DNA from: an uncultured Pelagibacteraceae bacterium
GTDB lineage: Bacteria; Pseudomonadota; Alphaproteobacteria; Pelagibacterales; Pelagibacteraceae
DNA length: 64,000 nucleotides
NCBI GenBank assembly: GCA_902587215.1
Contig: CACIKJ010000001.1
Location: 20,026-84,025, forward strand
Reading direction: 5' to 3'
Every line of letters begins with the position of its first letter. Position 1 is the first letter of the stretch. Shown here piece after piece: positions 54,313-64,000 of this stretch. The notes beneath the pieces are model-generated. The model made no database searches. It was not told the DNA's origin and saw only the letters and a program-made list of their open reading frames with translations. A program made the translations under genes and the position numbers.

Positions 54313-54771
54313 ATGAAATTAAATTCAAAACTAAAAACAAAAGAATTAAAAAAACGTTTAGGAAGAGGCATCGGAAGCGGTAAGGGAAAAACTTCAGGTC
54401 GAGGTGTTAAGGGTCAAAAATCAAGAAGCGGTGTTGCAATTAAAAGTTTTGAAGGTGGCCAAATGCCACTATATAGAAGGTTACCTAAAAGAGGTTTTAA
54501 TTCATTAAAAAGCAAAAAATTAACTGCAATTATAAATTTATCAAAAATACAAGCTTTAATAGATAAAAAAATTATTTCTTCATCAGATAAAATTGATTTA
54601 AATTTACTGAGATCAAAAAAAATTGTTAAAAAAAGTGTAAAATATTTTAAAGTTCTTGGTACTGGAAATGTTAATATAAAAGTAAATATTGATACAAATT
54701 TATTATCCAAATCTGCTAAAGATAAACTTTCAAAATCAGGATCAACTTCTGCTGTTAAAGATAATGTGTAA
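54313..54771 (+). CDS. rplO: 50S ribosomal protein L15
   Basis: [45 protein letters not shown]. Confidence 0.97.
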   Translation: MKLNSKLKTKELKKRLGRGIGSGKGKTSGRGVKGQKSRSGVAIKSFEGGQMPLYRRLPKRGFNSLKSKKLTAIINLSKIQALIDKKIISSSDKIDLNLLRSKKIVKKSVKYFKVLGTGNVNIKVNIDTNLLSKSAKDKLSKSGSTSAVKDNV

Positions 54772-56048
54772 TGAGCGCAAGTAATCAAAACGATTTAAGA
54801 AATAGAATTTTATTTACAATCTTTATTCTAGCAATTTATAGGTTAGGAACTTTTGTACCTTTACCTGGAATAGACCCTAATCAATTACAAGTTTTAATGG
54901 AGGGGAATCAAAAAGGTTTACTTGGCATGTTTAACGTTTTTGCAGGTGGTGCTATAAGTAGAATGGCAATATTTGCACTTGGTATAATGCCATATATTTC
55001 ATCATCAATAATAGTTCAATTATTGACTGGCGTATCTGACTATTTCAAAAACTTAAAATCACAAGGAGAAAAGGGTAGGCAAAAAATTACTCAAATAACA
55101 AGATATGGAACAGTTTTATTAGCCACAGTCCAAGGATATGGATTATCAGTTGGTTTAGAATCATCAGCAAATTTGGTTATAAATCCTGGAATTTTTTTTA
55201 AAATATCAACAGTCACAACTATTGTTGCAGGCACCATGTTTCTTATGTGGCTTGGCGAACAAATTACTCAAAGAGGTATTGGAAATGGAATTTCTTTAAT
55301 AATTTTTTCAGGAATAGTAGCAGAAATACCAAGAGCTCTTGCTACTACTTTTGAATTAGGAAGAACAGGCGCTTTGTCTACAATAGTAATTATATCTATT
55401 TTTGTAATATTAATTTTAACTATCATGTTTATTGTTTTTATGGAAAGAGCATTAAGAAAAATACCAATTAATTATCCAAAAAGACAAGTTGGAAATAAGA
55501 TTTATGGAGGTGATTCTTCTCACTTACCTCTAAAAATTAATTCAGCAGGAGTAATACCTGCTATTTTTGCTTCTGCATTATTATTATTGCCTATTACATT
55601 TTCAAATTTTAATATTTCACAAAACGAAACTTTTATGAACATTGCATCTTTCTTTTCTCAAGGTCAGCCGCTTTACATGTTATTATATGCATCAGGTATT
55701 ATATTTTTTACATTTTTCTATACCTCAATTACATTTAATCCAAATGAGACAGCAGAAAATTTAAGAAAATATGGTGGTTTTATTCCTGGTATAAGACCTG
55801 GTGAAAGTACTGCATTATATATTGAAAATATTTTAACCAAATTAACAACAATAGGTGCTCTTTATCTAACTTTGGTTTGTTTAATGCCTGAATTTTTAAT
55901 TGCAAATTACCCCATACCTTTTTATTTAGGAGGAACTTCAATATTGATTGTAGTTGTCGTTGCAATTGATACCGTTACCCAAATTCAGACAAGATTAATG
56001 AGCTCTCAATATGAGCAATTAATTAAAAAAACACAATTTGGAAAGTAA
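54771..56048 (+). CDS. secY: Preprotein translocase subunit SecY
   Basis: LPGIDPNQL, ALGIMPYISSSIIVQLL, multi-TM. Confidence 0.98.
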   Translation: MSASNQNDLRNRILFTIFILAIYRLGTFVPLPGIDPNQLQVLMEGNQKGLLGMFNVFAGGAISRMAIFALGIMPYISSSIIVQLLTGVSDYFKNLKSQGEKGRQKITQITRYGTVLLATVQGYGLSVGLESSANLVINPGIFFKISTVTTIVAGTMFLMWLGEQITQRGIGNGISLIIFSGIVAEIPRALATTFELGRTGALSTIVIISIFVILILTIMFIVFMERALRKIPINYPKRQVGNKIYGGDSSHLPLKINSAGVIPAIFASALLLLPITFSNFNISQNETFMNIASFFSQGQPLYMLLYASGIIFFTFFYTSITFNPNETAENLRKYGGFIPGIRPGESTALYIENILTKLTTIGALYLTLVCLMPEFLIANYPIPFYLGGTSILIVVVVAIDTVTQIQTRLMSSQYEQLIKKTQFGK

Positions 56049-56612
56049 GTGAATATAATTTTATTTGGACCTCCTGGTGCTGGAAAAGGCACACAATCAA
56101 AATATTTAGTAAAAAAAACAAATGGTTTTCAAGTTTCTACTGGAGATTTACTTAGAGATGAAATTAAAAATGAAACCGAAATTGGTAAAATAATAATTAA
56201 CGATATGAATGATGGAAAATTTGTAGATGATGAAATTATTAATAAAATAATTAAAAACATTATATTTGATCCAAAAAAAACAAATAAATTAATTTTCGAT
56301 GGATACCCAAGATCATTAACTCAGGCTAAAAATTTAGATATTATGCTTAATGACACAAATCAAAAAATAGATTTCATTTTTTTTCTAAATGTAGATAAAA
56401 ATACTATAGTTAAGAGAATTGAAAAAAGAAAAATAATTGAAAATAGATCAGATGATGAACTTAATACTATTCTTAGAAGATATGAAACATACATGAAAAC
56501 AACGAAACCTGTGCTAGAGTTCTACTCTAAAAAAGCAAATTTTCATGAGATTGATGGAGCTCTAGAAATTGATCAAATAACTAGAAAAATCGACACTTTT
56601 ATCAATGTTTAA
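56049..56612 (+). CDS. adk: Adenylate kinase
   Basis: GTG start; IILFGPPGAGKGTQSKYL, STGDLLRDE, FDGYPRSLTQA. Confidence 0.97.
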   Translation: MNIILFGPPGAGKGTQSKYLVKKTNGFQVSTGDLLRDEIKNETEIGKIIINDMNDGKFVDDEIINKIIKNIIFDPKKTNKLIFDGYPRSLTQAKNLDIMLNDTNQKIDFIFFLNVDKNTIVKRIEKRKIIENRSDDELNTILRRYETYMKTTKPVLEFYSKKANFHEIDGALEIDQITRKIDTFINV

Positions 56613-56616
56613 GACA

Positions 56617-56644
56617 TTGACTTTGATAAAACTTCTTATATAAA
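56617..56644 (+). promoter_or_regulatory. Candidate internal promoter upstream of rpsM
   Basis: TTGACT, 16-nt spacer, TATAAA in the 55-nt adk-rpsM gap. Confidence 0.4.
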
Positions 56645-56667
56645 AGGCACAATTTATCACAAAAATT

Positions 56668-57051
56668 ATGGCTCGTATTGCAGGTGTTAATATCCCACAA
56701 AATAAATTAGTTCACATCGGACTTACATATATATATGGAATTGGTGACAAGTTTTCCTCAAAAATTTGTAAAGCATTAAGCATACCTTTAAGTAAAAGAG
56801 TAAACGAACTTACAGACGATGAAATTTTAAAAATTAGAGAATATATAGATGGAAATTTTGTTGTGGAGGGAGATTTAAGACGTGATAACTCTTTAAGTAT
56901 AAAAAGATTAATTGACCTAGCATGTTATAGAGGAACAAGACATAAAAAAAAATTACCTGTCAGAGGTCAAAGAACAAGATGTAATGCTAGAACTAGAAAA
57001 GGTAAAGCCATAGCTATTGCAGGTAAAAAATTAACACCACTAAAAAAATAA
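56668..57051 (+). CDS. rpsM: 30S ribosomal protein S13
   Basis: [39 protein letters not shown]. Confidence 0.98.
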   Translation: MARIAGVNIPQNKLVHIGLTYIYGIGDKFSSKICKALSIPLSKRVNELTDDEILKIREYIDGNFVVEGDLRRDNSLSIKRLIDLACYRGTRHKKKLPVRGQRTRCNARTRKGKAIAIAGKKLTPLKK

Positions 57052-57057
57052 TAATTT

Positions 57058-57489
57058 ATGGCTAAAGAAGAGAAAAAAAAAGTCACAACTGAAAAAGAGA
57101 TAACAAAAAAGAAAAGCTATTCTAAAAAAAAAGCCAAAAAAAATATCTTAAATGGAGTGGCTTATGTTCAATCAACATTTAACAATACTATCATTTCAAT
57201 AGCTGATACAAATGGAAACGTTGTTTCCTGGGCGTCTGCTGGTCAAAAGGGATTCAAAGGATCTAGAAAATCTACTCCATACGCTGCTCAAGTAGCAGCA
57301 GATGCTGCTGCAGTAAAAGCCTTAGAATGTGGAATGAAAATTTTATCAGTTGAAGTAAAAGGTCCAGGATCAGGAAGGGAAACTGCATTGAGAGCATTAC
57401 AAGCTAGAGGTTTTAAAATAACTTCTATAAAAGATACTACCCCAATGCCACATAATGGAACTAGACCACCAAAAAAAAGGAGAGTTTAA
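57058..57489 (+). CDS. rpsK: 30S ribosomal protein S11
   Basis: [47 protein letters not shown]. Confidence 0.98.
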   Translation: MAKEEKKKVTTEKEITKKKSYSKKKAKKNILNGVAYVQSTFNNTIISIADTNGNVVSWASAGQKGFKGSRKSTPYAAQVAADAAAVKALECGMKILSVEVKGPGSGRETALRALQARGFKITSIKDTTPMPHNGTRPPKKRRV

Positions 57490-57492
57490 GAT

Positions 57493-58521
57493 ATGGAAAC
57501 TAGTAACGTAAATTTAAAAAATTGGAAATCATTAATAAAACCTTCAAAGATTGATGTTGATCAGAATGAGGAAAAAACTTTCGCTAAGGTAATTGCTGAA
57601 CCACTTGAAAAAGGTTACGGATTAACAATAGGTAACTCATTAAGACGAATTTTACTTTCTTCGATTCGTGGTACTGCTGTCACAGCAATACAAATTGATG
57701 GAGTTCAACATGAATATAGTTCTATAAAAGGTGTTAGAGAGGATGTTACAGACATAGTTTTAAATATTAAGTCTCTTGCTTTAAAAAGTAACTCTGAAGG
57801 AAATAAAAAACTTATTTTAGATGCCAAAGGCCCAGGAGAAATTAAAGCTTCACAAATTACACCTGTGCCTGATATTGAAATACTGAATCCAGATTTGGTT
57901 ATTTGTAATTTAGATGAAAATACAAATTTCCATATGGAGCTATTTGTTGGAAATGGTAAAGGTTATGTATCTGCTGAGCTAAATAAGCCAGAAGAACCAC
58001 CTCTAGGCTTAATACCAATTGACTCATTATTTAGTCCAGTGAAAAAAGTTTCTTATTCTGTAAGCACTGCAAGAGAAGGAAAGGCACTTGACTATGATAA
58101 ATTAACAATGGAAATTGAAACTAATGGATCAATAACAGCGGAAGATGCTTTAGCTTATTCAGCAAGAATTTTTCAAGATCAACTTGGCATGTTTGTTAAT
58201 TTTGATGAGCCACAAGAAATTAAAATTCAAGATCAACCTAAAGAGCCTGAATTTAATCAGAATCTTCTAAGGAAAGTTGACGAATTAGAATTGTCAGTAA
58301 GATCAATGAATTGCCTTAAAAATGATAATATCATTTATATCGGAGACCTTGTTCAAAAGTCGGAAGGTGAAATGTTAAGAACTCCTAATTTTGGAAGAAA
58401 ATCTTTAAATGAAATCAAAGAGGTCTTAAGTGGAATGTCTTTATATTTAGGAATGGAGATACCAAATTGGCCTCCAGACAATATTGCTGAATTATCTAAA
58501 AAATTAGAGGACGCAATTTAA
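57493..58521 (+). CDS. rpoA: RNA polymerase subunit alpha
   Basis: [46 protein letters not shown]. Confidence 0.98.
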   Translation: METSNVNLKNWKSLIKPSKIDVDQNEEKTFAKVIAEPLEKGYGLTIGNSLRRILLSSIRGTAVTAIQIDGVQHEYSSIKGVREDVTDIVLNIKSLALKSNSEGNKKLILDAKGPGEIKASQITPVPDIEILNPDLVICNLDENTNFHMELFVGNGKGYVSAELNKPEEPPLGLIPIDSLFSPVKKVSYSVSTAREGKALDYDKLTMEIETNGSITAEDALAYSARIFQDQLGMFVNFDEPQEIKIQDQPKEPEFNQNLLRKVDELELSVRSMNCLKNDNIIYIGDLVQKSEGEMLRTPNFGRKSLNEIKEVLSGMSLYLGMEIPNWPPDNIAELSKKLEDAI

Positions 58522-58524
58522 TCA

Positions 58525-58962
58525 ATGAGACACAAGCTTGGCCATAAAAAACTAAATAGAACCTCTGAGCATAGAAAAGCTTTGATTAAAAATATGCTTA
58601 ACTCTTTGGTAAAATATGAGCAAATAACTACAACCTTACCAAAAGCTAAAGTTTTAAGACCACAAGCTGAAAAACTAATAACGATTGGTAAAACTGACAC
58701 TTTGGCTAACACAAAGCGATTAGTATCTAAATTACAAAATATCCAAATGGTTAACAAAATTAGAAAAAATTTATCAAAAAGGTATGAAACAAGAAAAGGC
58801 GGTTATACAAGAATAATTAAGGCTGGATATAGATATGGAGATAATGCTCCAATGGCTATAATAGAATTTGTTGATAGAGATCTAAATGCAAAAAGAATAG
58901 ATAAAAAGAACAAAACAGAAGATAAAAATAAAGAACAAGCTCCTATAACAAAAAAATCATAA
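58525..58962 (+). CDS. rplQ: 50S ribosomal protein L17
   Basis: MRHKLGHKKLNRTSEHRKALIKNMLNSLVKYEQITTTLPKAK. Confidence 0.98.
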   Translation: MRHKLGHKKLNRTSEHRKALIKNMLNSLVKYEQITTTLPKAKVLRPQAEKLITIGKTDTLANTKRLVSKLQNIQMVNKIRKNLSKRYETRKGGYTRIIKAGYRYGDNAPMAIIEFVDRDLNAKRIDKKNKTEDKNKEQAPITKKS

Positions 58963-58980
58963 AATTAAATCTTAAACAAA

Positions 58981-59886
58981 ATGCCCGAGGTGATCAAAAT
59001 AGATAATTCCTCGGTTGGACTTAGAATTGATAAATGGATTAAGATTAATTTAATAAAAATACCACAGAGCTTAATTGAAAAAGATCTTAGAAAAGGAAGA
59101 ATCAAAGTAAACAACAGAAAGGTTAAAAGCTCTTATAAATTAAATAAATTAGATAAAATATATCTTTTTAATTTTTCTTATAAAAATTTTATAAAATCAA
59201 AAAAAGTTTTTGTTCCAAAAGATACAATAATTAAAGAGGCAGAAAAAAATATAATCGAAAATAATACAGATTTTATTGTAATAAATAAAAAAAGTGGATT
59301 ACCTGTTCAGGGTGGCACAAAAATAAAAGAAAATATAATTAATGTTCTATCAAATAGTCAATATTTTGAAAATGCCCAACCATATATAGTCCATAGATTA
59401 GACAAAGATACATCTGGAGTTTTAATAATCGCAAAAAATAGAAATACAGCACAACAACTTACATCATTATTTAGAATAAGAAAAATACACAAAACATATT
59501 TAGCACTTTCATTTGGACATATAGATAAAAATAAAGATAAAATAGATAATAATCTAGTTAGATTTGAAGGAAATAAAAAAATACTTGAAAGAGCAATAAC
59601 TCATTATCAAAAAATAGATAGTAATAAAAATTTCACGCTTTTTAAATTAAAACCTATAACTGGACGTAAACATCAAATTAGAAAACATCTTACAGATCTT
59701 AAATGTCCAATTGTAGGTGATAAAAAATATTTTATAAAGAAACAAAATAAAAATAATAATTTAATGTTACATGCCTATGAATTGAAATTTATTCTTAATA
59801 ATAAAAGATATACTTTTAAAGCAAGCATTCCCGATTATTTTAGATCCTTTTTAATTAAGAATAATTTAAAACAGAAAGATTTTTAA
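58981..59886 (+). CDS. RluA-family pseudouridine synthase (RluC-like)
   Basis: S4-like N-terminus, VHRLDKDTSGVLIIAKN catalytic motif, LKPITGRKHQIRKHL. Confidence 0.92.
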   Translation: MPEVIKIDNSSVGLRIDKWIKINLIKIPQSLIEKDLRKGRIKVNNRKVKSSYKLNKLDKIYLFNFSYKNFIKSKKVFVPKDTIIKEAEKNIIENNTDFIVINKKSGLPVQGGTKIKENIINVLSNSQYFENAQPYIVHRLDKDTSGVLIIAKNRNTAQQLTSLFRIRKIHKTYLALSFGHIDKNKDKIDNNLVRFEGNKKILERAITHYQKIDSNKNFTLFKLKPITGRKHQIRKHLTDLKCPIVGDKKYFIKKQNKNNNLMLHAYELKFILNNKRYTFKASIPDYFRSFLIKNNLKQKDF

Positions 59887-60487
59887 TTAGATTTTCCTGT
59901 AATACTTTAATAAAATCAGAATATTTGACATTTGATAAGTCTTTAAGTCTTGCTACTTTTCTATTATCTAATCCACAAGGAATAATTTTTTTAAAGTAAT
60001 TTAAGTCATTATTGATATTCAATGAAAATCCATGGTAGGCGACCCACTTTTTAACTTTAATTCCTATTGCTCCAATTTTCTTACTCTCGTTATTTTGTGT
60101 AATCCAAATTCCAATATTTTTTCGATCACTCTTACTTAAAATTTTAAATTCATTTAGACTATTAATTATAGAATTTTCTAAGCTAATTATAAATTTTCTT
60201 ATATCCTTGTTTCTTTTGTTTAGATCTATAACAAGATAGCATACAAGTTGACCTGGCGCATGGCATGTAATTTTCCCTCCTCTATTAGTTTTAATCACTT
60301 TAATTGATTTATCTAAAACTTCTGATTTATTAAAGCTGGTCCCCGCCGTATAGATCAGTTTATGTTCTAGAAACCAAATTAATTCTTTTCCTTGATTATT
60401 TATTATTTTTTCCAACCTTTTTTCAAGCAATCTAATTGCATCATTATATTCTACAGGTTTTACTGATCTTTTTATCTCTATACTCAT
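59855..60487 (-). CDS. lipB: Octanoyltransferase LipB
   Basis: TNRGGKITCHAPGQLVCYLVIDL, IGAIGIKVKKWVAYHGFSLNIN, IPCGLDNRKVARL. Confidence 0.93.
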   Translation of the reverse strand: MSIEIKRSVKPVEYNDAIRLLEKRLEKIINNQGKELIWFLEHKLIYTAGTSFNKSEVLDKSIKVIKTNRGGKITCHAPGQLVCYLVIDLNKRNKDIRKFIISLENSIINSLNEFKILSKSDRKNIGIWITQNNESKKIGAIGIKVKKWVAYHGFSLNINNDLNYFKKIIPCGLDNRKVARLKDLSNVKYSDFIKVLQENLIKNLSVLNYS

Positions 60488-60538
60488 ATTAAATTTGTAA
60501 TATAAGGATATCGCTCAAAAAAACTAGGAATATCGATC

Positions 60539-61915
60539 ATGAGTTTGATAAAAAAAAATAAGGATAGAATTGTTAATTTTGAATTTAATAAGGAATATAT
60601 AAAGGTAATTACTGAAAAAATTTCTAGTAGCGATGCCTCTTTTATAAATAATTCTTTTAAAGAAATGCACCCTGCGGATGCGGCCGATATCATCGAGCAT
60701 TTATCTCAAGATGATAGAGAAAAATTAATTAAACTAACAAATTTTAAAATTGATCCATCTATTTTTATTGAATTAAATGAAGCTATTCAAACTGAGATAA
60801 CCAAATATTTATCAAATGAAAGTATAGTTTTTATTTTAAAGAATCTTGACTCAGATGATGCAATTAAAATTTTAGAAAATTTAGACGAAAAAAATAAAAA
60901 TGATGTTTTAAGCTCTTTACCACCAAAAGATAGATTTGTTTTACTAGAAAGTTTAAGTTATCCAGAAGATAGCGCTGCAAGATTAATGCAAAGACAATTT
61001 ACAGCGATTCCAAGTAATTGGTCAGTTGGCCAAACTATTGATTATTTAAGAGAAAATAGAGATTTGCCTGAGGAGTTTTTAGAAATTTTTATAGTTGATA
61101 ATGAATTTAAACCTATTGGAACTGTTCCATCATCAAAAGTATTAAGGACACCACGAGATACAAAAATGATTTCAATTACAAATGAAACGCAAATTTTAAT
61201 ACCTGTAGATATGGATAGAGAAGAAGTGGGCCGTATGTTTGAAAATTATAATCTTAATTCCGCATGTGTAGTTGATAAAAATGATAAACTTGTTGGCATG
61301 ATAACAAATGACGATGTACTAACGGTATTAGCTGAAGAGGCTGAAGAAGATGCTTTAAGATTAGCAGGAGTTGGTGATGAAGAAATAACTGACGGAATAA
61401 TGACTAAAACAAAAAGAAGATTCAATTGGTTATTACTAAATTTATTTACTGCTTTTTTGGCAACATGGGTGATAAGTCTATTTGGAGCAACTATTGAACA
61501 AATGGTAGCTTTAGCTTTTTTAATGCCAATTGTAGCTTCAATGGGAGGAAATGCTGGTATGCAAACTCTTGCAGTTACAGTAAGAGCCATTGCAACAAAC
61601 GATTTAACCGAAAATAATTTTTCACAGAACATTATTAAAGAATTCTCTATAGGTATTTTAAATGGGATAATTTTTGCATTTATCAGTGCTGTGATTGTCC
61701 AACTTTGGTTTCAGGACTCAATTTTGTCGTTAATAATTTCAATTTCAATGGTTTTAAATATGATAGTTGCTGGACTATTTGGAATACTTATACCAATAAG
61801 TTTAAAAAAATTTAAAGTGGATCCTGCAATTGCATCAAGTGTTTTTGTTACAACAATAACAGATGTTATAGGATTTTTGTCATTTCTTGGAATAGGTGCT
61901 TATTTTTTTTATTGA
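60539..61915 (+). CDS. mgtE: MgtE family magnesium transporter
   Basis: MgtE N domain (HPADAADIIEHL), CBS domains, C-terminal TM with MPIVASMGGNAGMQTLAV. Confidence 0.96.
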   Translation: MSLIKKNKDRIVNFEFNKEYIKVITEKISSSDASFINNSFKEMHPADAADIIEHLSQDDREKLIKLTNFKIDPSIFIELNEAIQTEITKYLSNESIVFILKNLDSDDAIKILENLDEKNKNDVLSSLPPKDRFVLLESLSYPEDSAARLMQRQFTAIPSNWSVGQTIDYLRENRDLPEEFLEIFIVDNEFKPIGTVPSSKVLRTPRDTKMISITNETQILIPVDMDREEVGRMFENYNLNSACVVDKNDKLVGMITNDDVLTVLAEEAEEDALRLAGVGDEEITDGIMTKTKRRFNWLLLNLFTAFLATWVISLFGATIEQMVALAFLMPIVASMGGNAGMQTLAVTVRAIATNDLTENNFSQNIIKEFSIGILNGIIFAFISAVIVQLWFQDSILSLIISISMVLNMIVAGLFGILIPISLKKFKVDPAIASSVFVTTITDVIGFLSFLGIGAYFFY

Positions 61916-62725
61916 TTAAATATTATCAATTAATCTTGTACCACTTTGCCAATAAGCAATAAATATTCTAAAATTTTTACCTGAAATATTTTTTGATAGA
62001 TTTTTATTGTTTCTTATTTCAAGGTATTCGATTTTATCACAAAATTTTCTAATTTGAGATTTATATGATTTTAATAATTTTATATTTACAAAATTTGAAG
62101 ATAATTTTTTTTTAAAACTAAATAATAGTTTTGAAATTTTTTCAGACTTATTAATAAATTTACTTGACAGCAAAATATTTCTTGAAGATAAAGGTAATTT
62201 ATTTGAATTTCTGATTGTTTTAAAAGAAACAATTTTTGATTTAGATTTATTTTGTAAATATTTCTTAATTAAATATATTTGTTGAAAATCTTTTTCTCCT
62301 AAAAATACATGTGAAGCATTTATGTTATTCATAAATCTATTCATGACTGCTAAAACTCCCTGAAAATGTCCTTTTCTATATTTTGCACATAAAACTATAT
62401 CTTTTTTAAGGATCTTGATTTTTTTATTAATACCTCTTTTATAAATTTCTTCATTGCTTGGTAAAAAAACGTAGTCAACTTTTAATTTTTTAAGAATAGA
62501 AATATCATTTTTAAAATTTCTAGGGTATTGTGCAAAATCTTTTTTATCATTAAACTGAGATGGATTGACAAAGATACTTACTAATGTTTTTTTAGTTTTA
62601 GACTTAGCAAATTTAATTAATGATAAATGACCTTTGTGCAATGACCCCATAGTTGGAACAAAGCCAACACTCTCATTAAAGTTAATTTTTTTATTTAAAA
62701 TATTAAAGCTTTTAAAAATTTTCAT
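61916..62725 (-). CDS. panC: Pantoate-beta-alanine ligase
   Basis: VGFVPTMGSLHKGHLSLI, SIFVNPSQF, FLGEKDFQQ; ATG at 62725 preferred over upstream start 62764. Confidence 0.92.
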   Translation of the reverse strand: MKIFKSFNILNKKINFNESVGFVPTMGSLHKGHLSLIKFAKSKTKKTLVSIFVNPSQFNDKKDFAQYPRNFKNDISILKKLKVDYVFLPSNEEIYKRGINKKIKILKKDIVLCAKYRKGHFQGVLAVMNRFMNNINASHVFLGEKDFQQIYLIKKYLQNKSKSKIVSFKTIRNSNKLPLSSRNILLSSKFINKSEKISKLLFSFKKKLSSNFVNIKLLKSYKSQIRKFCDKIEYLEIRNNKNLSKNISGKNFRIFIAYWQSGTRLIDNI

Positions 62726-62752
62726 ATATGATACTTGAATAAATATTACATT

Positions 62753-63568
62753 ATGATTAAACAAGCAATTATACCACTTGCTGGATTAGGTACAAGATTG
62801 TTACCTTTAACTAGTATATTGCCAAAAGAACTTTTGCCTATAAATGGCAAACCTGGATTAGAATATATTTTAGATGAATGTATAAATGCAGGAATTAAAG
62901 AAATAATTTTTATTATCTCAAATAAAAAAAAAATTATAAAGAAATATTTTTATAATGATAAATTTTATAAAAATATAATTAAGAAAAAAAAAGATAAACG
63001 ATTAAAATTTGAATATAATAAAATATTAAAATATAAAAAAAAGATTAAATTTGTTTACCAAAATAAACCACTTGGCACCGGTGATGCAGTTTTAAAAACT
63101 AAAAATCTTATTAGCGGTTCACATTTTTTAATTTTATTTCCTGATGATTTGATTATCAAAAAAAATTGTTCAAAAGAAATGATTTCACTGCATAAAAAAT
63201 TTAAATGCTCAATTATGGCATCTATTAAAGTTAAGAGACAAGATGTAAGCAGATGGGGTGTATTTTCTATAAAAAAAAAATTAAATAGAAGAAACTTTAT
63301 TATTAATGATGTGATAGAAAAACCTAGCCAAAAAAATGCTCCTTCCAATAATGCTGTTATAGGAAGATATATTTTACCAAAAGATATTTTTAAGAAACTT
63401 GAAATACAAAAAAAAGGTGTTGGTGGCGAAATACACATTACAGACTCAATAAGAGAATTAATTAAATCCGATTATAATTTTATAGGCCATAATTTTGCCG
63501 GTAAATATTTAGACTGTGGAACTATGAAAGGTTATATAAATTCTTCATTAGAAATTTCTAAATTATGA
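62753..63568 (+). CDS. galU: UTP-glucose-1-phosphate uridylyltransferase
   Basis: AIIPLAGLGTRLLPLTSILPKELLPI, NKPLGTGDAVLKTK; ATG at 62753. Confidence 0.93.
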   Translation: MIKQAIIPLAGLGTRLLPLTSILPKELLPINGKPGLEYILDECINAGIKEIIFIISNKKKIIKKYFYNDKFYKNIIKKKKDKRLKFEYNKILKYKKKIKFVYQNKPLGTGDAVLKTKNLISGSHFLILFPDDLIIKKNCSKEMISLHKKFKCSIMASIKVKRQDVSRWGVFSIKKKLNRRNFIINDVIEKPSQKNAPSNNAVIGRYILPKDIFKKLEIQKKGVGGEIHITDSIRELIKSDYNFIGHNFAGKYLDCGTMKGYINSSLEISKL

Positions 63569-64000
63569 AATTATGTATGATTGGTACAGGCTACGTTGGT
63601 CTTGTCAGTGGTGTTTGTTTTGCTGACTTGGGTAATGATGTTATATGTGTAGATAAAAATATATCTAAAATAAATCAACTAAAAAAATCAATTATCCCTA
63701 TCTATGAACCAGGTTTAGATGAATTGGTTAAAAAAAATTATAAAGCTGGAAGATTAAAATTTTCAACAAATTTAGCAGAGTCTGTTCAAAAATCAGAAAT
63801 AATTTTTATTTGTGTTGGAACGCCAACTATTAAAAATAAATATGAAGCAGATTTATCCCAGGTTATTTCTGTGGCAAAAGAAATTAGTATAAATATTAAA
63901 TCATTTAAAATAATAATTAACAAATCTACGGTACCAGTTATGACTGGTGATAAATTAGAAAAGATCATTTCTAAAAAAGTAAAAAAAAAATTATTTAGCG
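63565..64000 (+). CDS. ugd: UDP-glucose 6-dehydrogenase, 3' truncated by window end
   Basis: MKLCMIGTGYVGLVSGVCFADLGNDVICVDKN...IYEPGLDELVKKN...GTPT; ATGA overlap with galU; not in the ORF track because it runs off the end. Confidence 0.92.
   Translation, partial: MKLCMIGTGYVGLVSGVCFADLGNDVICVDKNISKINQLKKSIIPIYEPGLDELVKKNYKAGRLKFSTNLAESVQKSEIIFICVGTPTIKNKYEADLSQVISVAKEISINIKSFKIIINKSTVPVMTGDKLEKIISKKVKKKLFS

Noticed and set aside
60505-60538. Possible Mg riboswitch upstream of mgtE
   Set aside because: Only about 50 nt between lipB and mgtE, too short for known M-box or ykoK-type elements; only a short ATATCG direct repeat seen.

Overview
AT-rich, very gene-dense window. Gene content, order and composition fit a streamlined SAR11/Pelagibacter-like alphaproteobacterium (taxonomy is inference). 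Left third: housekeeping genes (glmS 3' end, class II DAHP synthase, nadE, cysS, citramalate synthase, trmJ-like, rpsD, grxD-bolA, the purLQSCB run, map, sfsA, cinA-like, azlCD). About 17.0-29.4 kb is an accessory surface-chemistry region: sulfatases, formyltransferase, methyltransferase, a three-gene operon, a CDP-glycerol-transferase-like protein, GDPD, and tRNA-Leu with nadK. About 29.5-59 kb is the tRNA/tuf/secE/nusG/rpoBC/str/S10/spc/alpha supercluster, followed by rluC-like, lipB, mgtE, panC, galU and the ugd 5' end. Main discovery candidate: the operon at 20819-24458. It encodes a PEP-synthase-like kinase, a C26 glutamine amidotransferase and a nucleotidyltransferase, with sizes, domain types and order matching the Campylobacter jejuni Cj1418-Cj1417-Cj1416 genes for CDP-phosphoramidate precursors. 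That suggests a phosphoramidate (P-N bond) surface decoration pathway in a SAR11-type oligotroph. Other notable signals: an LTA-synthase-like gene split at an A8 homopolymer, inverted repeats in the few remaining spacers of the ribosomal supercluster (especially a junction-like leader before rpsL), and no rpmD in the spc cluster. All calls are from reading the sequence; no database searches were run.
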